Assembly: GCA_016716135.1 (NCBI GenBank)
Contig: JADJWX010000011.1
Span: 62,001-126,000 of the forward strand
Direction of reading: 5' to 3'
Length of the DNA stretch: 64,000 bases
Origin: Lewinellaceae bacterium
GTDB taxonomy: Bacteria > Bacteroidota > Bacteroidia > Chitinophagales > Saprospiraceae
Shown: one piece after another, positions 7,672 through 15,787 of the stretch
How the letters are laid out: each line of letters begins with the position of its first letter
Position numbering within the stretch: the first letter of the stretch is position 1
Notes under the pieces: model-generated
The model's input: only the letters and a program-made list of their open reading frames with translations
Databases searched by the model: none
What the model was told of the DNA's origin: nothing
Translations under genes and position numbers: made by a program

Positions 7672-9807
7672 ATGAAACGGATTTTCCTCTTTTTTCTGCT
7701 TTGCACACTCTCCCAGACCGCCCTTAGAGCAACCCATATTGTGGGCGGCGAGATTACGTACACCTGTCTCGGGAACGATCTTTACGAAGTTAAATTGACG
7801 GTTTACCGCGATTGTTACACCGGTGTTCCCTGGTTTGACGACCCTGCGGCTATCGGCATTTTTGACACTGCCTGGAATCTCCTTCAAAATCTGCAACTGC
7901 GGTGGGATCCGAGCACACACGATACTCTTCCGATCGTTTTGGATGACCCCTGTCTGGTGGTGCCGCCTAATGTTTGCGTAAACCGCAGTACCTACGTCGA
8001 TACGGTTTACCTGCCGTTCCGGGCAGGTGGATACACCATGGTTTACCAACGATGCTGCCGCAACCAGTTGATTCGCAACATCGTCGGGCCGCTCCGAACG
8101 GGCATTACCATTTTGACCCATGTTTCGGAAAAAACCATGCGCGAGTGCAACAGTGCCGCTGTTTTTAACAAATGGCCACCGGTAGCCATCTGTGTCCACC
8201 AGCCGATCAATTTTGACCACTCGGCTACCGATCCTGATGGCGACTCGCTGGTTTACCGGGTTTGTACACCCTTGCACGGGGCCGACTCCGTAGCCCCGCA
8301 ACCCAACCCGCCCAAAACCGGCCCTTACCCGGAGGTCATTTGGAATGCGCCTTATAATTTGTCAAACATACTCGGCGGCGACCCGTTGACGATAAACCCG
8401 CAGACCGGATTTATAACCGGTATACCCAATACCATTGGCAATTTTGTAGTGGGGGTTTGTGTGGACGAATACCGGGACGATACCCTGATTTCCACCACTC
8501 GCCGTGATTTTCAGTATAACGTCGCTGATTGCGGAGTGCCGACTGCTGCGTTTTTTGCTCCCACGGGTGGTTGTGAAGGCGAAACGATCCGGTTTGTCAA
8601 TCAAAGCAATGTGCAGGATACGCGCTGGTATTTCGATTGGCCCAACAATCTTTCCCTTACCTCCACCGAGCGTTCGCCAACCTTTCAGTTTCCGGATACT
8701 GGAACGTACACCGTTGCCCTGATCACTGTGCCGGGCGCGCCCTGTTCCGACACTTTTTTTCAGGAAATAAAAATCGGTGCATTTCATATCGACGCTGATA
8801 TGAAATACGAATTACCACTTTGCGATAACAATGGTTTGCTTATTCAGGCTTTCGACAACAGCACCGACAGCGTGTACGGCATTGAATCCTGGACTTGGCG
8901 CCTATCCGGTCCCAGCGGTTTTTCGACGCAGTCGAATCAGCAAAACCCGACTTTTTTGGTGAATAAACCGGGGAGTTACCAGCTGCGACTGATCGTTATG
9001 TCGGCGGGCGGCTGCCGCGATACGTTGATCAGGCAGTTCAACGCTCCGATACCCAGAGTGGATAGTCTGATCGGCGAATTGGCTATTTGTCCAGGGGATA
9101 CCGTTCGGCTGAATTCAGGTGGAATAATTGGTTACCTGTACGAATGGTCGCCGGCTTCCACGCTTTCCGATTCGACTGCGGCAGATCCTTTGGCTTTCCC
9201 AATAAACACTACGGATTACCTGGTAACCATCTCCAATGCGGGTTGTACTTACGAAGGGATGGTCACGGTGTTTGTGGCCGATACCAGCAACCTGGCGGCA
9301 ACTGCCACGCCGGCAACGATTTATCTGGGTGGAAGTTCGCAGCTGGAAGCTTTGTTTTTCGGGCCGGGCACTGTGAGTTGGACCCCCGCGGGTTCGTTGT
9401 CGAATGCCAATATTGCCAACCCGGTTGCACAACCGAACAGCACCACGACGTACACGGCGCGCGTGGTGTTGCCGGGAGGCTGCGTGCTGGAACGGGATGT
9501 TACCGTGACGGTATTATTCCCGAACTGCGAAGAGCCCTTTGTTTTTTTTCCAACAGGTTTTTCACCAAATGGCGATGGGGAGAACGATGTATTGAAGCCG
9601 GAGAGCCTGGTTATTGAAGAACTGTATTGGGCGGTGTATAACCGGTGGGGGGAGAAAGTTTTTGAAACCAATAACCCCGACGCGGCCTGGGATGGCACCT
9701 ACAAGGGCGAGCCCCAACCTGCCGAAACCTACGGATATTACCTGCAAGTACGTTGTTTGGGCGGAGTCGAATCCGCCCGAAAAGGCAATGTCACCCTGTT
9801 GCGCTGA
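7672..9807 (+). CDS. Secreted PKD-type protein with gliding-motility (T9SS type B) C-terminal domain
   Basis: The protein is 711 residues starting at ATG 7672, where the signal peptide MKRIFLFFLLC begins; the in-frame extension upstream is unlikely. Mature N-terminus ATHIVGGEITY opens a conserved roughly 280-residue module with repeated Cys and DPDGD. PKD/Ig-like domains follow (about 300-600). The last 90 residues show FFPTGFSPNGDGENDV...YNRWGEKVFE...WDGTYKG, the CHU_C/type B sorting domain, ending VTLLR. It should be exported by the T9SS and attached to the surface or released. It is a paralog of the convergent gene at 9808. Confidence 0.88.
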   Translation: MKRIFLFFLLCTLSQTALRATHIVGGEITYTCLGNDLYEVKLTVYRDCYTGVPWFDDPAAIGIFDTAWNLLQNLQLRWDPSTHDTLPIVLDDPCLVVPPNVCVNRSTYVDTVYLPFRAGGYTMVYQRCCRNQLIRNIVGPLRTGITILTHVSEKTMRECNSAAVFNKWPPVAICVHQPINFDHSATDPDGDSLVYRVCTPLHGADSVAPQPNPPKTGPYPEVIWNAPYNLSNILGGDPLTINPQTGFITGIPNTIGNFVVGVCVDEYRDDTLISTTRRDFQYNVADCGVPTAAFFAPTGGCEGETIRFVNQSNVQDTRWYFDWPNNLSLTSTERSPTFQFPDTGTYTVALITVPGAPCSDTFFQEIKIGAFHIDADMKYELPLCDNNGLLIQAFDNSTDSVYGIESWTWRLSGPSGFSTQSNQQNPTFLVNKPGSYQLRLIVMSAGGCRDTLIRQFNAPIPRVDSLIGELAICPGDTVRLNSGGIIGYLYEWSPASTLSDSTAADPLAFPINTTDYLVTISNAGCTYEGMVTVFVADTSNLAATATPATIYLGGSSQLEALFFGPGTVSWTPAGSLSNANIANPVAQPNSTTTYTARVVLPGGCVLERDVTVTVLFPNCEEPFVFFPTGFSPNGDGENDVLKPESLVIEELYWAVYNRWGEKVFETNNPDAAWDGTYKGEPQPAETYGYYLQVRCLGGVESARKGNVTLLR

Positions 9808-9822
9808 TCAGCGCAACAGGGT
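9793..9822. terminator. 30-bp perfect palindrome spanning two abutting stop codons
   Basis: ACCCTGTTGCGCTGA (9793-9807) is directly followed by its exact reverse complement (9808-9822). Each half encodes the terminal TLLR and TGA of one of two convergent genes. As RNA it can fold into a strong 15-bp hairpin from either strand. There is no T-run, so intrinsic termination is only a possible role. Confidence 0.8.
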
Positions 9823-12075
9823 TGCATACCCTTTATATTCGTGTTTGTTGCCGCGGGGGCCGGTGAAGGATACCACGTAGACATATACCCCGGGCGGGGC
9901 TGGCTGCCCGGTATTTTGTTTCCGGCCATTCCAGTCTTCGTCGGGGTTATTGGTTTCAAAAACCATTTCACCCCAGCGGTTCCAGATATTCATTTGGAAA
10001 TCAGCCACGCCTTCCAGGTAGCCTTTTCCGAGAAAACCGTCATTTTGACCGTCGCCGTTGGGAGTGAACGCATTGGGCATATGCCAATAGATGACCGGGG
10101 TGATGTCCAGGTATTTGGTCAGCGAATCCTTGCAACCCTCCGGATGCGTGGCAATCAGGGTAATTTTCATCAGCCCGGTATCCTGGAAGGTGAAACTCGG
10201 ATTTTGTGCCGTTGAGGTGCCGTACGCATCAAACTGCCAGTTCCAGCGGTTGGCGCCAACCGACAGGTCAGTGAATTGAACGGTATTGTTAAACCGACTG
10301 AGCAAGGAATCCGGGAAAAACGTAAAATCGGCAACCGGCGAAGGCTCCACCCGGATGAGGTTAATAAATTCATCTTCGATATAGCAGCCGATTGGTGAGG
10401 TGATTTCAACGCGAACAGTATACACGCCTGGCTCTTCATAAATATGGGTAGGACTGATAACGCCGCTAGTGGTGTTCCCGTCGCCAAAATCCCACCGGAT
10501 ATCGTAGGTGCTGTCGATTGGTGTCGACAAATTATTGAAAAAGATGTCTGCCGGCGTACACCCGATGAAGCGGTTGGGTTGCAAAATGATCAATGGCGGA
10601 ACCGGGTACCAGTTTACCACTTTGGTGGTGTTGTCCGTACAATTATTTTTATCATAAACACGCAGGCTCACCGGGTGATCGCCGGGAATCGGGTACTGAT
10701 AACTGGGGTTTTTCAGATTGGAGCTGCCTCCCGGAACACCAAAATTCCAACTCCAACGGTTTATCCCTCCGTCGCCGGTCGACAGGTCCGTAAAATCAAC
10801 GGGCCCGGCGACGCAAGTGTCGTAATCAAAAGAAAAGTCGGCATTGATCTCGGGAAAAATATTTACGGCAATGTAGGCAGTATCGGCGCAGGGTGATCCC
10901 GGATTGAGGAAAAGCGCGCCGGTGTAAGAACCTGTATCGGGGAAAGTGACGGTGCTATTCCAGTTATCCTTGTCGATGAAAGTGGATGTTTTCAGGTTAA
11001 ACCGCCATTCAAATTCAAATATATTGGACTGCTGGACACTGAGGTTCTGGAAAGTCACCGTGTTTTCGCCGCAGGACTTCAATACGAAGCTTTGTGGCCC
11101 GGCAATACTGTCGCTTTGAATGTTGGCCAGTACTGTTGGCGTGCATTCTGCCACATTAAATTGAAAATCGCGGCGAACGGTGGACAGCAGAGTGGCGCCC
11201 CGGAACTCCTGGATACAAACGCCCACAACGAATTGCCCGAGTGAATTTGGGGTGCCCGTAATCATGCCGGAGTTGTTATTGATACTGATTTGCGGGTTGC
11301 CACCCATCGGGTTGCTCGCGCTGAAGTTGGGTACTACAAAAGGCGTGTTGTTAAAAGGAGGGCCACACGGCGGCGTCGGAATGGCGCCGTTGCAATCGTA
11401 TAGGCCGGGCGGGTTCAGAATCGGGCCGCCGCCGTCGAGCGGGTTGCAAAAACTGTAAAAAATCTGGTCGCCTTCCGGGTCGGTTGCCGAGTGGTCGAAA
11501 TTGAGCGGGATATTATTGCAAATAATGATCGGCGGGAAATCATTGAACGTCGGGCTGCTGTTTTGTACTTGTTGGGCTGCTGCCGTCAGCTCGATCATAT
11601 ACGTGGCGCCATGGTCGCCGGGTTGCACGATATTTTTGATTGTCTGGTTCCTGCAACACCGCTGGTAAACAATAAAATAGCTGTCGGTGATCAATACCGG
11701 CAAGGTGCGTTCAAAAACATAAATGCCCTCTTCAACACAAACATTGGGCAGCTGGGTGACGCAAGGCGGTGGAACCGGGATGATTCGGGTAATAGATTGT
11801 ATCTGAACTTCAAAGGAGGAAAACAAAACATTATTGGTATAACTTCCCCGGTAAATTGCCATCTGCGCAGGGTTATCGTAGCCGGCGCCGCCGCCAAGGC
11901 AGTCCCGGTATATTTTCATGGTAAAACGATACCTGTTCTGCCCGTCCGGAGTAGCATTCAAAAATTCATAGGTTATCTCTCCGCCGATAATATGCCGGGC
12001 GTGCAGGAACGCCGGGAACAGAAACAGGCAAATAAAGATCGGGGCGATAAAAAAGCGTAGGAAATTGGCGCGCAT
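9808..12075 (-). CDS. Secreted PKD protein with gliding-motility (T9SS type B) C-terminal domain
   Basis: The protein is 755 residues with a signal peptide (about 1-26) and mature ARHIIGGEITYEFL, homologous to the N-terminus of the convergent neighbour. It then has the same Cys-rich module (CCRNQTIKNIV, DHSATDPEGD). At least three PKD-like domains follow (IRWDFGDGNTTSG...YEEPGVYTVRVE near 550), and a type B sorting domain starts at AFTPNGDGQNDG (about 665), ending ATLLR. It is probably a surface-attached or secreted structural protein. It lies tail-to-tail with its paralog with no intervening base. Confidence 0.88.
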   Translation of the reverse strand: MRANFLRFFIAPIFICLFLFPAFLHARHIIGGEITYEFLNATPDGQNRYRFTMKIYRDCLGGGAGYDNPAQMAIYRGSYTNNVLFSSFEVQIQSITRIIPVPPPCVTQLPNVCVEEGIYVFERTLPVLITDSYFIVYQRCCRNQTIKNIVQPGDHGATYMIELTAAAQQVQNSSPTFNDFPPIIICNNIPLNFDHSATDPEGDQIFYSFCNPLDGGGPILNPPGLYDCNGAIPTPPCGPPFNNTPFVVPNFSASNPMGGNPQISINNNSGMITGTPNSLGQFVVGVCIQEFRGATLLSTVRRDFQFNVAECTPTVLANIQSDSIAGPQSFVLKSCGENTVTFQNLSVQQSNIFEFEWRFNLKTSTFIDKDNWNSTVTFPDTGSYTGALFLNPGSPCADTAYIAVNIFPEINADFSFDYDTCVAGPVDFTDLSTGDGGINRWSWNFGVPGGSSNLKNPSYQYPIPGDHPVSLRVYDKNNCTDNTTKVVNWYPVPPLIILQPNRFIGCTPADIFFNNLSTPIDSTYDIRWDFGDGNTTSGVISPTHIYEEPGVYTVRVEITSPIGCYIEDEFINLIRVEPSPVADFTFFPDSLLSRFNNTVQFTDLSVGANRWNWQFDAYGTSTAQNPSFTFQDTGLMKITLIATHPEGCKDSLTKYLDITPVIYWHMPNAFTPNGDGQNDGFLGKGYLEGVADFQMNIWNRWGEMVFETNNPDEDWNGRKQNTGQPAPPGVYVYVVSFTGPRGNKHEYKGYATLLR

Positions 12076-12167
12076 CTGTGTCAGTTCAAAAATGTTTGGG
12101 TGAAAAGTCGGACTTTTGTTCTTTCAAAAGTAAACGAAGAACGGTAAATAACCTCCATTTGTTGAGT

Positions 12168-12746
12168 ATGTTCCTGCTACGTGACGACATTTCAGAAATT
12201 GCCAGGCTCCTCGAAGCCGGCGGATTAATTTGTTACCCTACGGATACGGTTTGGGGCATCGGGTGTGATGCGACAAACGATGCGGCCATTGAACGCCTGA
12301 CCAAACTCAAAGGGTATGAAGAAAATGCAAAAAAAGGCTACGTTCTTTTGGTAGACGGCCTCCCGATGCTCAACCGCTTTGTTCCGGAGATACACCCCAA
12401 GGTACAGACGCTGCTGGCCTATCACATGCGGCCGCTAACCATCATTTATAAGCAGGCCCTGGGTTTGCCCGAGTCGGTAAAAGCAGCAAATGGTTCTGTA
12501 GCGATCCGGATTGCGAAAGACGCTTTTTGCCAGGAACTGATTAAAAACCTGGGAAAGCCCATTGTAAGCACCATTGCGGCTAAGGCAAATGAACCTTTCC
12601 CCCCAACTTTTGGCGCAATCTCGAGCGAGATACTGGGCGGTGTGGATTATGTAGTCAAGTACCGCCAGGACGACAAAGAGCCCCACGAACCCTCCTCAAT
12701 GGCCTATCTGGACGGTTCGCGGGAACTTGAGTTTCTGCGGGACTGA
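12168..12746 (+). CDS. L-threonylcarbamoyladenylate synthase (Sua5/YciO/YrdC family)
   Basis: The protein is 192 residues from ATG 12168 (MFLLRDDI). The longer frame from 12078 would add 30 residues without family similarity and would overlap the likely promoter of the divergent gene. YrdC-fold motifs are visible: GGLICYPTDTVWGIGCDA (about 18-35), a KLKGY-like segment, RPLTIIYK and SVAIRIAKD. The enzyme makes threonylcarbamoyl-AMP from Thr, bicarbonate and ATP for tRNA t6A37 synthesis. No C-terminal Sua5 extension is present, so it is the short TsaC form. Confidence 0.9.
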   Translation: MFLLRDDISEIARLLEAGGLICYPTDTVWGIGCDATNDAAIERLTKLKGYEENAKKGYVLLVDGLPMLNRFVPEIHPKVQTLLAYHMRPLTIIYKQALGLPESVKAANGSVAIRIAKDAFCQELIKNLGKPIVSTIAAKANEPFPPTFGAISSEILGGVDYVVKYRQDDKEPHEPSSMAYLDGSRELEFLRD

Positions 12747-12778
12747 TTTTGCCAGCACCATATACTTATCGGCACGTG

Positions 12779-13214
12779 TTATTCCAGGGTGAATACATAA
12801 AACCGCTCGACAAATGTACCGTGGTTATCAATGGCATAAAACCGGAATTCAAATTGATCGCCAGGCTGCAAACCTCCGGTGAATGGCAACGGCAAATTTT
12901 TGATGCTTGTGGTACCGGTGAAACTCAGGGTATTGCTGCGCAAGCCCGTATCTGATTGTAGCACACCGACAAACGTGCCGTTCACGCGGTAACTGAACTC
13001 CCATTCCGTAATAAATTGATCATCAGCATCGGGGTCGGTCGTGTTGGCGACAATGTCAAAATCAAGTTCATCATTGGGTGTGCGGGTGCCCGACTGGTCG
13101 ACATCTGCCCAGAACACATCGTAGCGTTCCAGTCTCAATTGGAAACGGATCATCGTCACAGCCGGCCGCAAACAGCAGGCATAGCCCTAGTGGAAGCAAA
13201 ACGGTCTTTTTCAT
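12779..13214 (-). pseudogene. Small lipoprotein with beta domain, frameshifted
   Basis: ATG 13214 opens a lipoprotein signal peptide (MKKTVLLPLGLCLLFAAGC, lipidated Cys at about residue 19) followed by DDD. The frame then closes within about 30 codons. Shifted by one base, the downstream frame encodes RFQLRLERYDVFWADVD and a beta-rich domain of about 120 residues ending VFTLE. The total is 436 bases, not a multiple of three. One extra base (or two lost) between about 13140 and 13157 explains both halves. No TonB or enzyme motif is present. It is convergent with the YrdC gene. Confidence 0.6.
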
Positions 13215-13301
13215 AGCTTTTTTTTGCGGCAAACCTAACAGCCGGAGCCCATTGCCTGCAAGGCATGGTCAAGGTTTTAGGATAGGTTTAACCTGTTTTT
13301 T

Positions 13302-13328
13302 AAATGTTAAAATCAGATTTTAACATTT
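13302..13328. repeat. Palindrome between symporter and lipoprotein genes
   Basis: AAATGTTAAAATC (13302-13314) is followed by one A and then its exact reverse complement (13316-13328). It sits 7 bases after the symporter stop (reverse strand). It has no T-run in the transcribed direction, so it may be a regulatory dyad or a weak terminator. Confidence 0.5.
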
Positions 13329-13335
13329 GCCCCGG

Positions 13336-14247
13336 TTATCCCGCAGGCTGTGTTTTCTTTTTGACAATACGATTGGAAAAATAAGCGAACAAACAGGCCG
13401 TCCAAAATGAGTACAGGGAATACACCAATGCCGGTTTGACCATTTCCTGGTTTCCAAGCAGGTTACTGGCGATCAGAAATGCCAGCGTTGTATTCTGAAC
13501 GCCACTTTCCATAGCTGCAGTAAGCCGCGATGGATGCGGTGCGCCGATCCGGTATAGGAAAAAATAGCCAAAAAACAGACAAGCGGCGTTTTGTATCAGG
13601 GCAAACGGAGTGATCTGAACAAAATCGGCAAGATCAAGTCCTGCGCCGCCATAGTTTTCCCCGGCAAACATTTTTATCAGAAAAACAATCGCCAGCAATA
13701 CCAACATGATATATTTAGCCGGTTTGCTGATCCGTTCGGCAAATACGGGATACCGGTGGCGGATCGTTACGCCGATAGAAGCCGGAATTACGGTGATGAA
13801 AAAGATGTGTTGTACCGTATCCCAAAATGGCAAATGCAAATCCGTTTCCCAGCCCATAAACAGTTGCAGGCCCAAATTGACTACAACGGGTATGGAAAAC
13901 AAGGTCAGAAAACTATTCACTGAAGTGATCGAAAGGGATAGGGCGACATTGCCGCGCCACAGGTAAGTCAGAAAACCGGCAGTGGCGCCGCCGGGGCTGG
14001 CCGACAAAATTATAAACCCGACTTTAAGTGCGGCCGGTAGTGGCGATACCAGGTTGATCAGCAGCGCAATGATTGGCAATCCGATCATTTGAGCGCTCAA
14101 CGCCGCAAAAAATGCTTTTGGCCTGCGGATAATACGACCGAATTCGTTGACTGTCAGGGACAACCCAATACCGAACATGATCAATCCCAGTACGGCGCTA
14201 ACCGCCAGGTCTACAATTTGCGTAGGGGCCAAAGTTAAGATGGTCAT
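13336..14247 (-). CDS. Bile acid:sodium symporter (BASS) family protein
   Basis: The protein is 303 residues with about nine or ten hydrophobic segments. It shows family features: MFGIGLSLTVNEF near the N-terminus, the substrate/Na+-site crossover ILSASPGGATAGFLTY (about 88-103), and a second crossover ESGVQNTTLAFLIAS (about 250-265), which matches the conserved E-x-G-x-QN element of BASS proteins. It probably carries an organic anion with Na+ into the cytoplasm; the substrate is not known. A -7 box (14258-14265) and a hairpin separate it from the riboswitch-controlled gene upstream. Confidence 0.88.
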   Translation of the reverse strand: MTILTLAPTQIVDLAVSAVLGLIMFGIGLSLTVNEFGRIIRRPKAFFAALSAQMIGLPIIALLINLVSPLPAALKVGFIILSASPGGATAGFLTYLWRGNVALSLSITSVNSFLTLFSIPVVVNLGLQLFMGWETDLHLPFWDTVQHIFFITVIPASIGVTIRHRYPVFAERISKPAKYIMLVLLAIVFLIKMFAGENYGGAGLDLADFVQITPFALIQNAACLFFGYFFLYRIGAPHPSRLTAAMESGVQNTTLAFLIASNLLGNQEMVKPALVYSLYSFWTACLFAYFSNRIVKKKTQPAG

Positions 14248-14257
14248 TATTTTGGTT

Positions 14258-14265
14258 CAAATGTA
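14258..14265 (-). promoter_or_regulatory. -7 box for the BASS symporter gene
   Basis: The reverse strand reads TACATTTG, a TAnnTTTG match 11-18 bases before the ATG at 14247. No TTG was found at the ideal distance, so this is a partial match. Confidence 0.4.
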
Positions 14266-14313
14266 GGGCGAATTTGCAACTCGTTGTGGTTTTAGCGCGC
14301 TACAAATTCGCCC
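14266..14313 (-). terminator. Hairpin after the B12-controlled lipoprotein gene
   Basis: Perfect 11-base arms GGGCGAATTTG (14266-14276) and CAAATTCGCCC (14303-14313) enclose a 26-base loop, directly after the stop codon at 14321. No uridine run follows. It probably separates the lipoprotein transcript from the symporter. Confidence 0.45.
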
Positions 14314-14320
14314 GTTTCCG

Positions 14321-15370
14321 CTAGGGTATAAACACCAATTCGCCCGGCGCAATACCCACAGGAAATGCCATAAGCCGCTGCCCGGAAGGACTGTAAACAA
14401 CCACTTCGCCTGAAGCGTTGAAATCTTTCGCATCGGCACAATACAGGTTACCGGAAACAGGGTCGCAACCCAGGCCATAAGCGCGTTGATCAAACAACGC
14501 ATTAACGCCTCCGGAATCCAGCTTGTAAATTTTTTCCGCTGCCGTAAAATACAGTGCCTGTCCGTCCGGTGCAGCCACCAAATCATTGCCAAATGCAGGG
14601 ATAGTATACCCGATCCCTGCTGCCGATGCTGAAGCGCCGACCCAACCGGCAGGATTAGCGTCCAGATATGAACCCTGACAAAGCACAAAGGTATACGGCC
14701 CTAACGGCCCGTTGGCAAATTGGGCAACAGCCGCCGTGCCCGGATTTTTACCGGGCACGGCAATCCGCGCTATTTCAGATTGCGCGCTAAGTCCAAGAAT
14801 GGAAACTGTGGAATCAACGCCAAACCCACCCGAATTCGGAATCAGGATCGTGCCGTCCGGCTGGAACAATAATTTGTCCGGGCCTTTTCCGGTTGAAATT
14901 GTCTGGACAATTTGCCGCGTTCGCAGATCAACTTTGGCGACACTTCCGGTAAGGCCATCGGCGCCCCATTGACTGATCAGGGCAATGTCGTCGCTGAGTG
15001 GTAGCATGAATCGGGGCAGGGATAGGCCGCCAATCGTATCAATAAACCGGAAGGTCAGGGCATCCACCACATACACCTTGTTGGCGCCGTTGACAATAAT
15101 GTACCCTTTGTCGCCATGCAACGTAAGCGACTGAACAAATTCGCCAAGTACAGCGCCGTCATTGGCCTTGCTGAATACATCCTGCACCGTTTCCCCGGTT
15201 TCCGGGTTGTGCCAACTGATACTGCCGGTGCCGCCAAAGGGTCCTTCGTTTACGACAAATACTCCAGAGGTGTAATTTCCGGCACCTGCCGGCGGCGATG
15301 TATCTTTTTTGCAGGATTGCAGCCCGAACAGGCCAATAGCGAGAAGGAGAAAAATGTGTTTGACTTTCAT
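14321..15370 (-). CDS. Surface lipoprotein with YncE/DUF5074-like beta-propeller
   Basis: The protein is 349 residues started at MKVKHIFLL (15370); in-frame codons upstream lie inside the riboswitch. A signal peptide ends with LFGLQSC, a lipobox with Cys at about residue 20. The mature part begins GVFVVNEGPFGGTGSISWHNPE and continues as a repeated propeller (VDALTFRFIDTIGG, VDLRTRQIVQTISTGKGPDKLL), typical of DUF5074/YVTN proteins that accompany TonB-dependent vitamin transport. With the cobalamin riboswitch upstream, a role in binding or scavenging corrinoids at the outer surface is likely. No BtuB-type receptor gene is in the window. Confidence 0.75.
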   Translation of the reverse strand: MKVKHIFLLLAIGLFGLQSCKKDTSPPAGAGNYTSGVFVVNEGPFGGTGSISWHNPETGETVQDVFSKANDGAVLGEFVQSLTLHGDKGYIIVNGANKVYVVDALTFRFIDTIGGLSLPRFMLPLSDDIALISQWGADGLTGSVAKVDLRTRQIVQTISTGKGPDKLLFQPDGTILIPNSGGFGVDSTVSILGLSAQSEIARIAVPGKNPGTAAVAQFANGPLGPYTFVLCQGSYLDANPAGWVGASASAAGIGYTIPAFGNDLVAAPDGQALYFTAAEKIYKLDSGGVNALFDQRAYGLGCDPVSGNLYCADAKDFNASGEVVVYSPSGQRLMAFPVGIAPGELVFIP

Positions 15371-15504
15371 TTTAAAAAAATTGAACTGGTGAAAATGAAA
15401 GGCAAACGGGGAAAAATGGAAAGCGTCGGCTTGTCCCAAACCGGGAATGGCCATTTGCCAACAAGCACCCGCCAACCGGCTTTCACCCGAAGCCTGGTGT
15501 GAAA

Positions 15505-15725
15505 AGTGGCTGTTGGCAGGTCTTCTGGCTTGTTTCGCATGCCGGCGCCTTCCCATTCCGAAACCGGAAAAGTGGCCTGTTGCCAACATGTTGAATGTGA
15601 ATTGAATATCTGATTATCCCAATTTCACCATTCGAAACTTACAGCAGCGGGGACTGCCCCGGATTTGCACCGGTGTTCCCTTTTACTCAACCTGCTGAGT
15701 ACAGGCTGAACCAAAAACCGGGGTA
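15505..15725 (-). ncRNA. Cobalamin (B12) riboswitch
   Basis: On the reverse strand the 5' part contains GGGAACACCGGTGCAAATCC followed by a GCAGTCCCCGCTGCTGTAA-type core, the conserved centre of adenosylcobalamin riboswitches. The 3' part carries a near-consensus B12 box GCCAGAAGACCTGCC (within 15511-15530). It lies about 140 bases upstream of the ATG at 15370. Binding of the cofactor would be expected to reduce expression of the downstream lipoprotein. Exact ends were estimated by eye. Confidence 0.92.
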
Positions 15726-15787
15726 AAGATAGGGCATCCGGGTGATGCCTGTGTTGGCAGGGTCCTCGTGGTTCCTCCAAAATGATT

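Noticed and set aside
15371..15589. Longer start of the B12-controlled lipoprotein
   Set aside because: It would translate through the riboswitch and bury the lipoprotein signal peptide.
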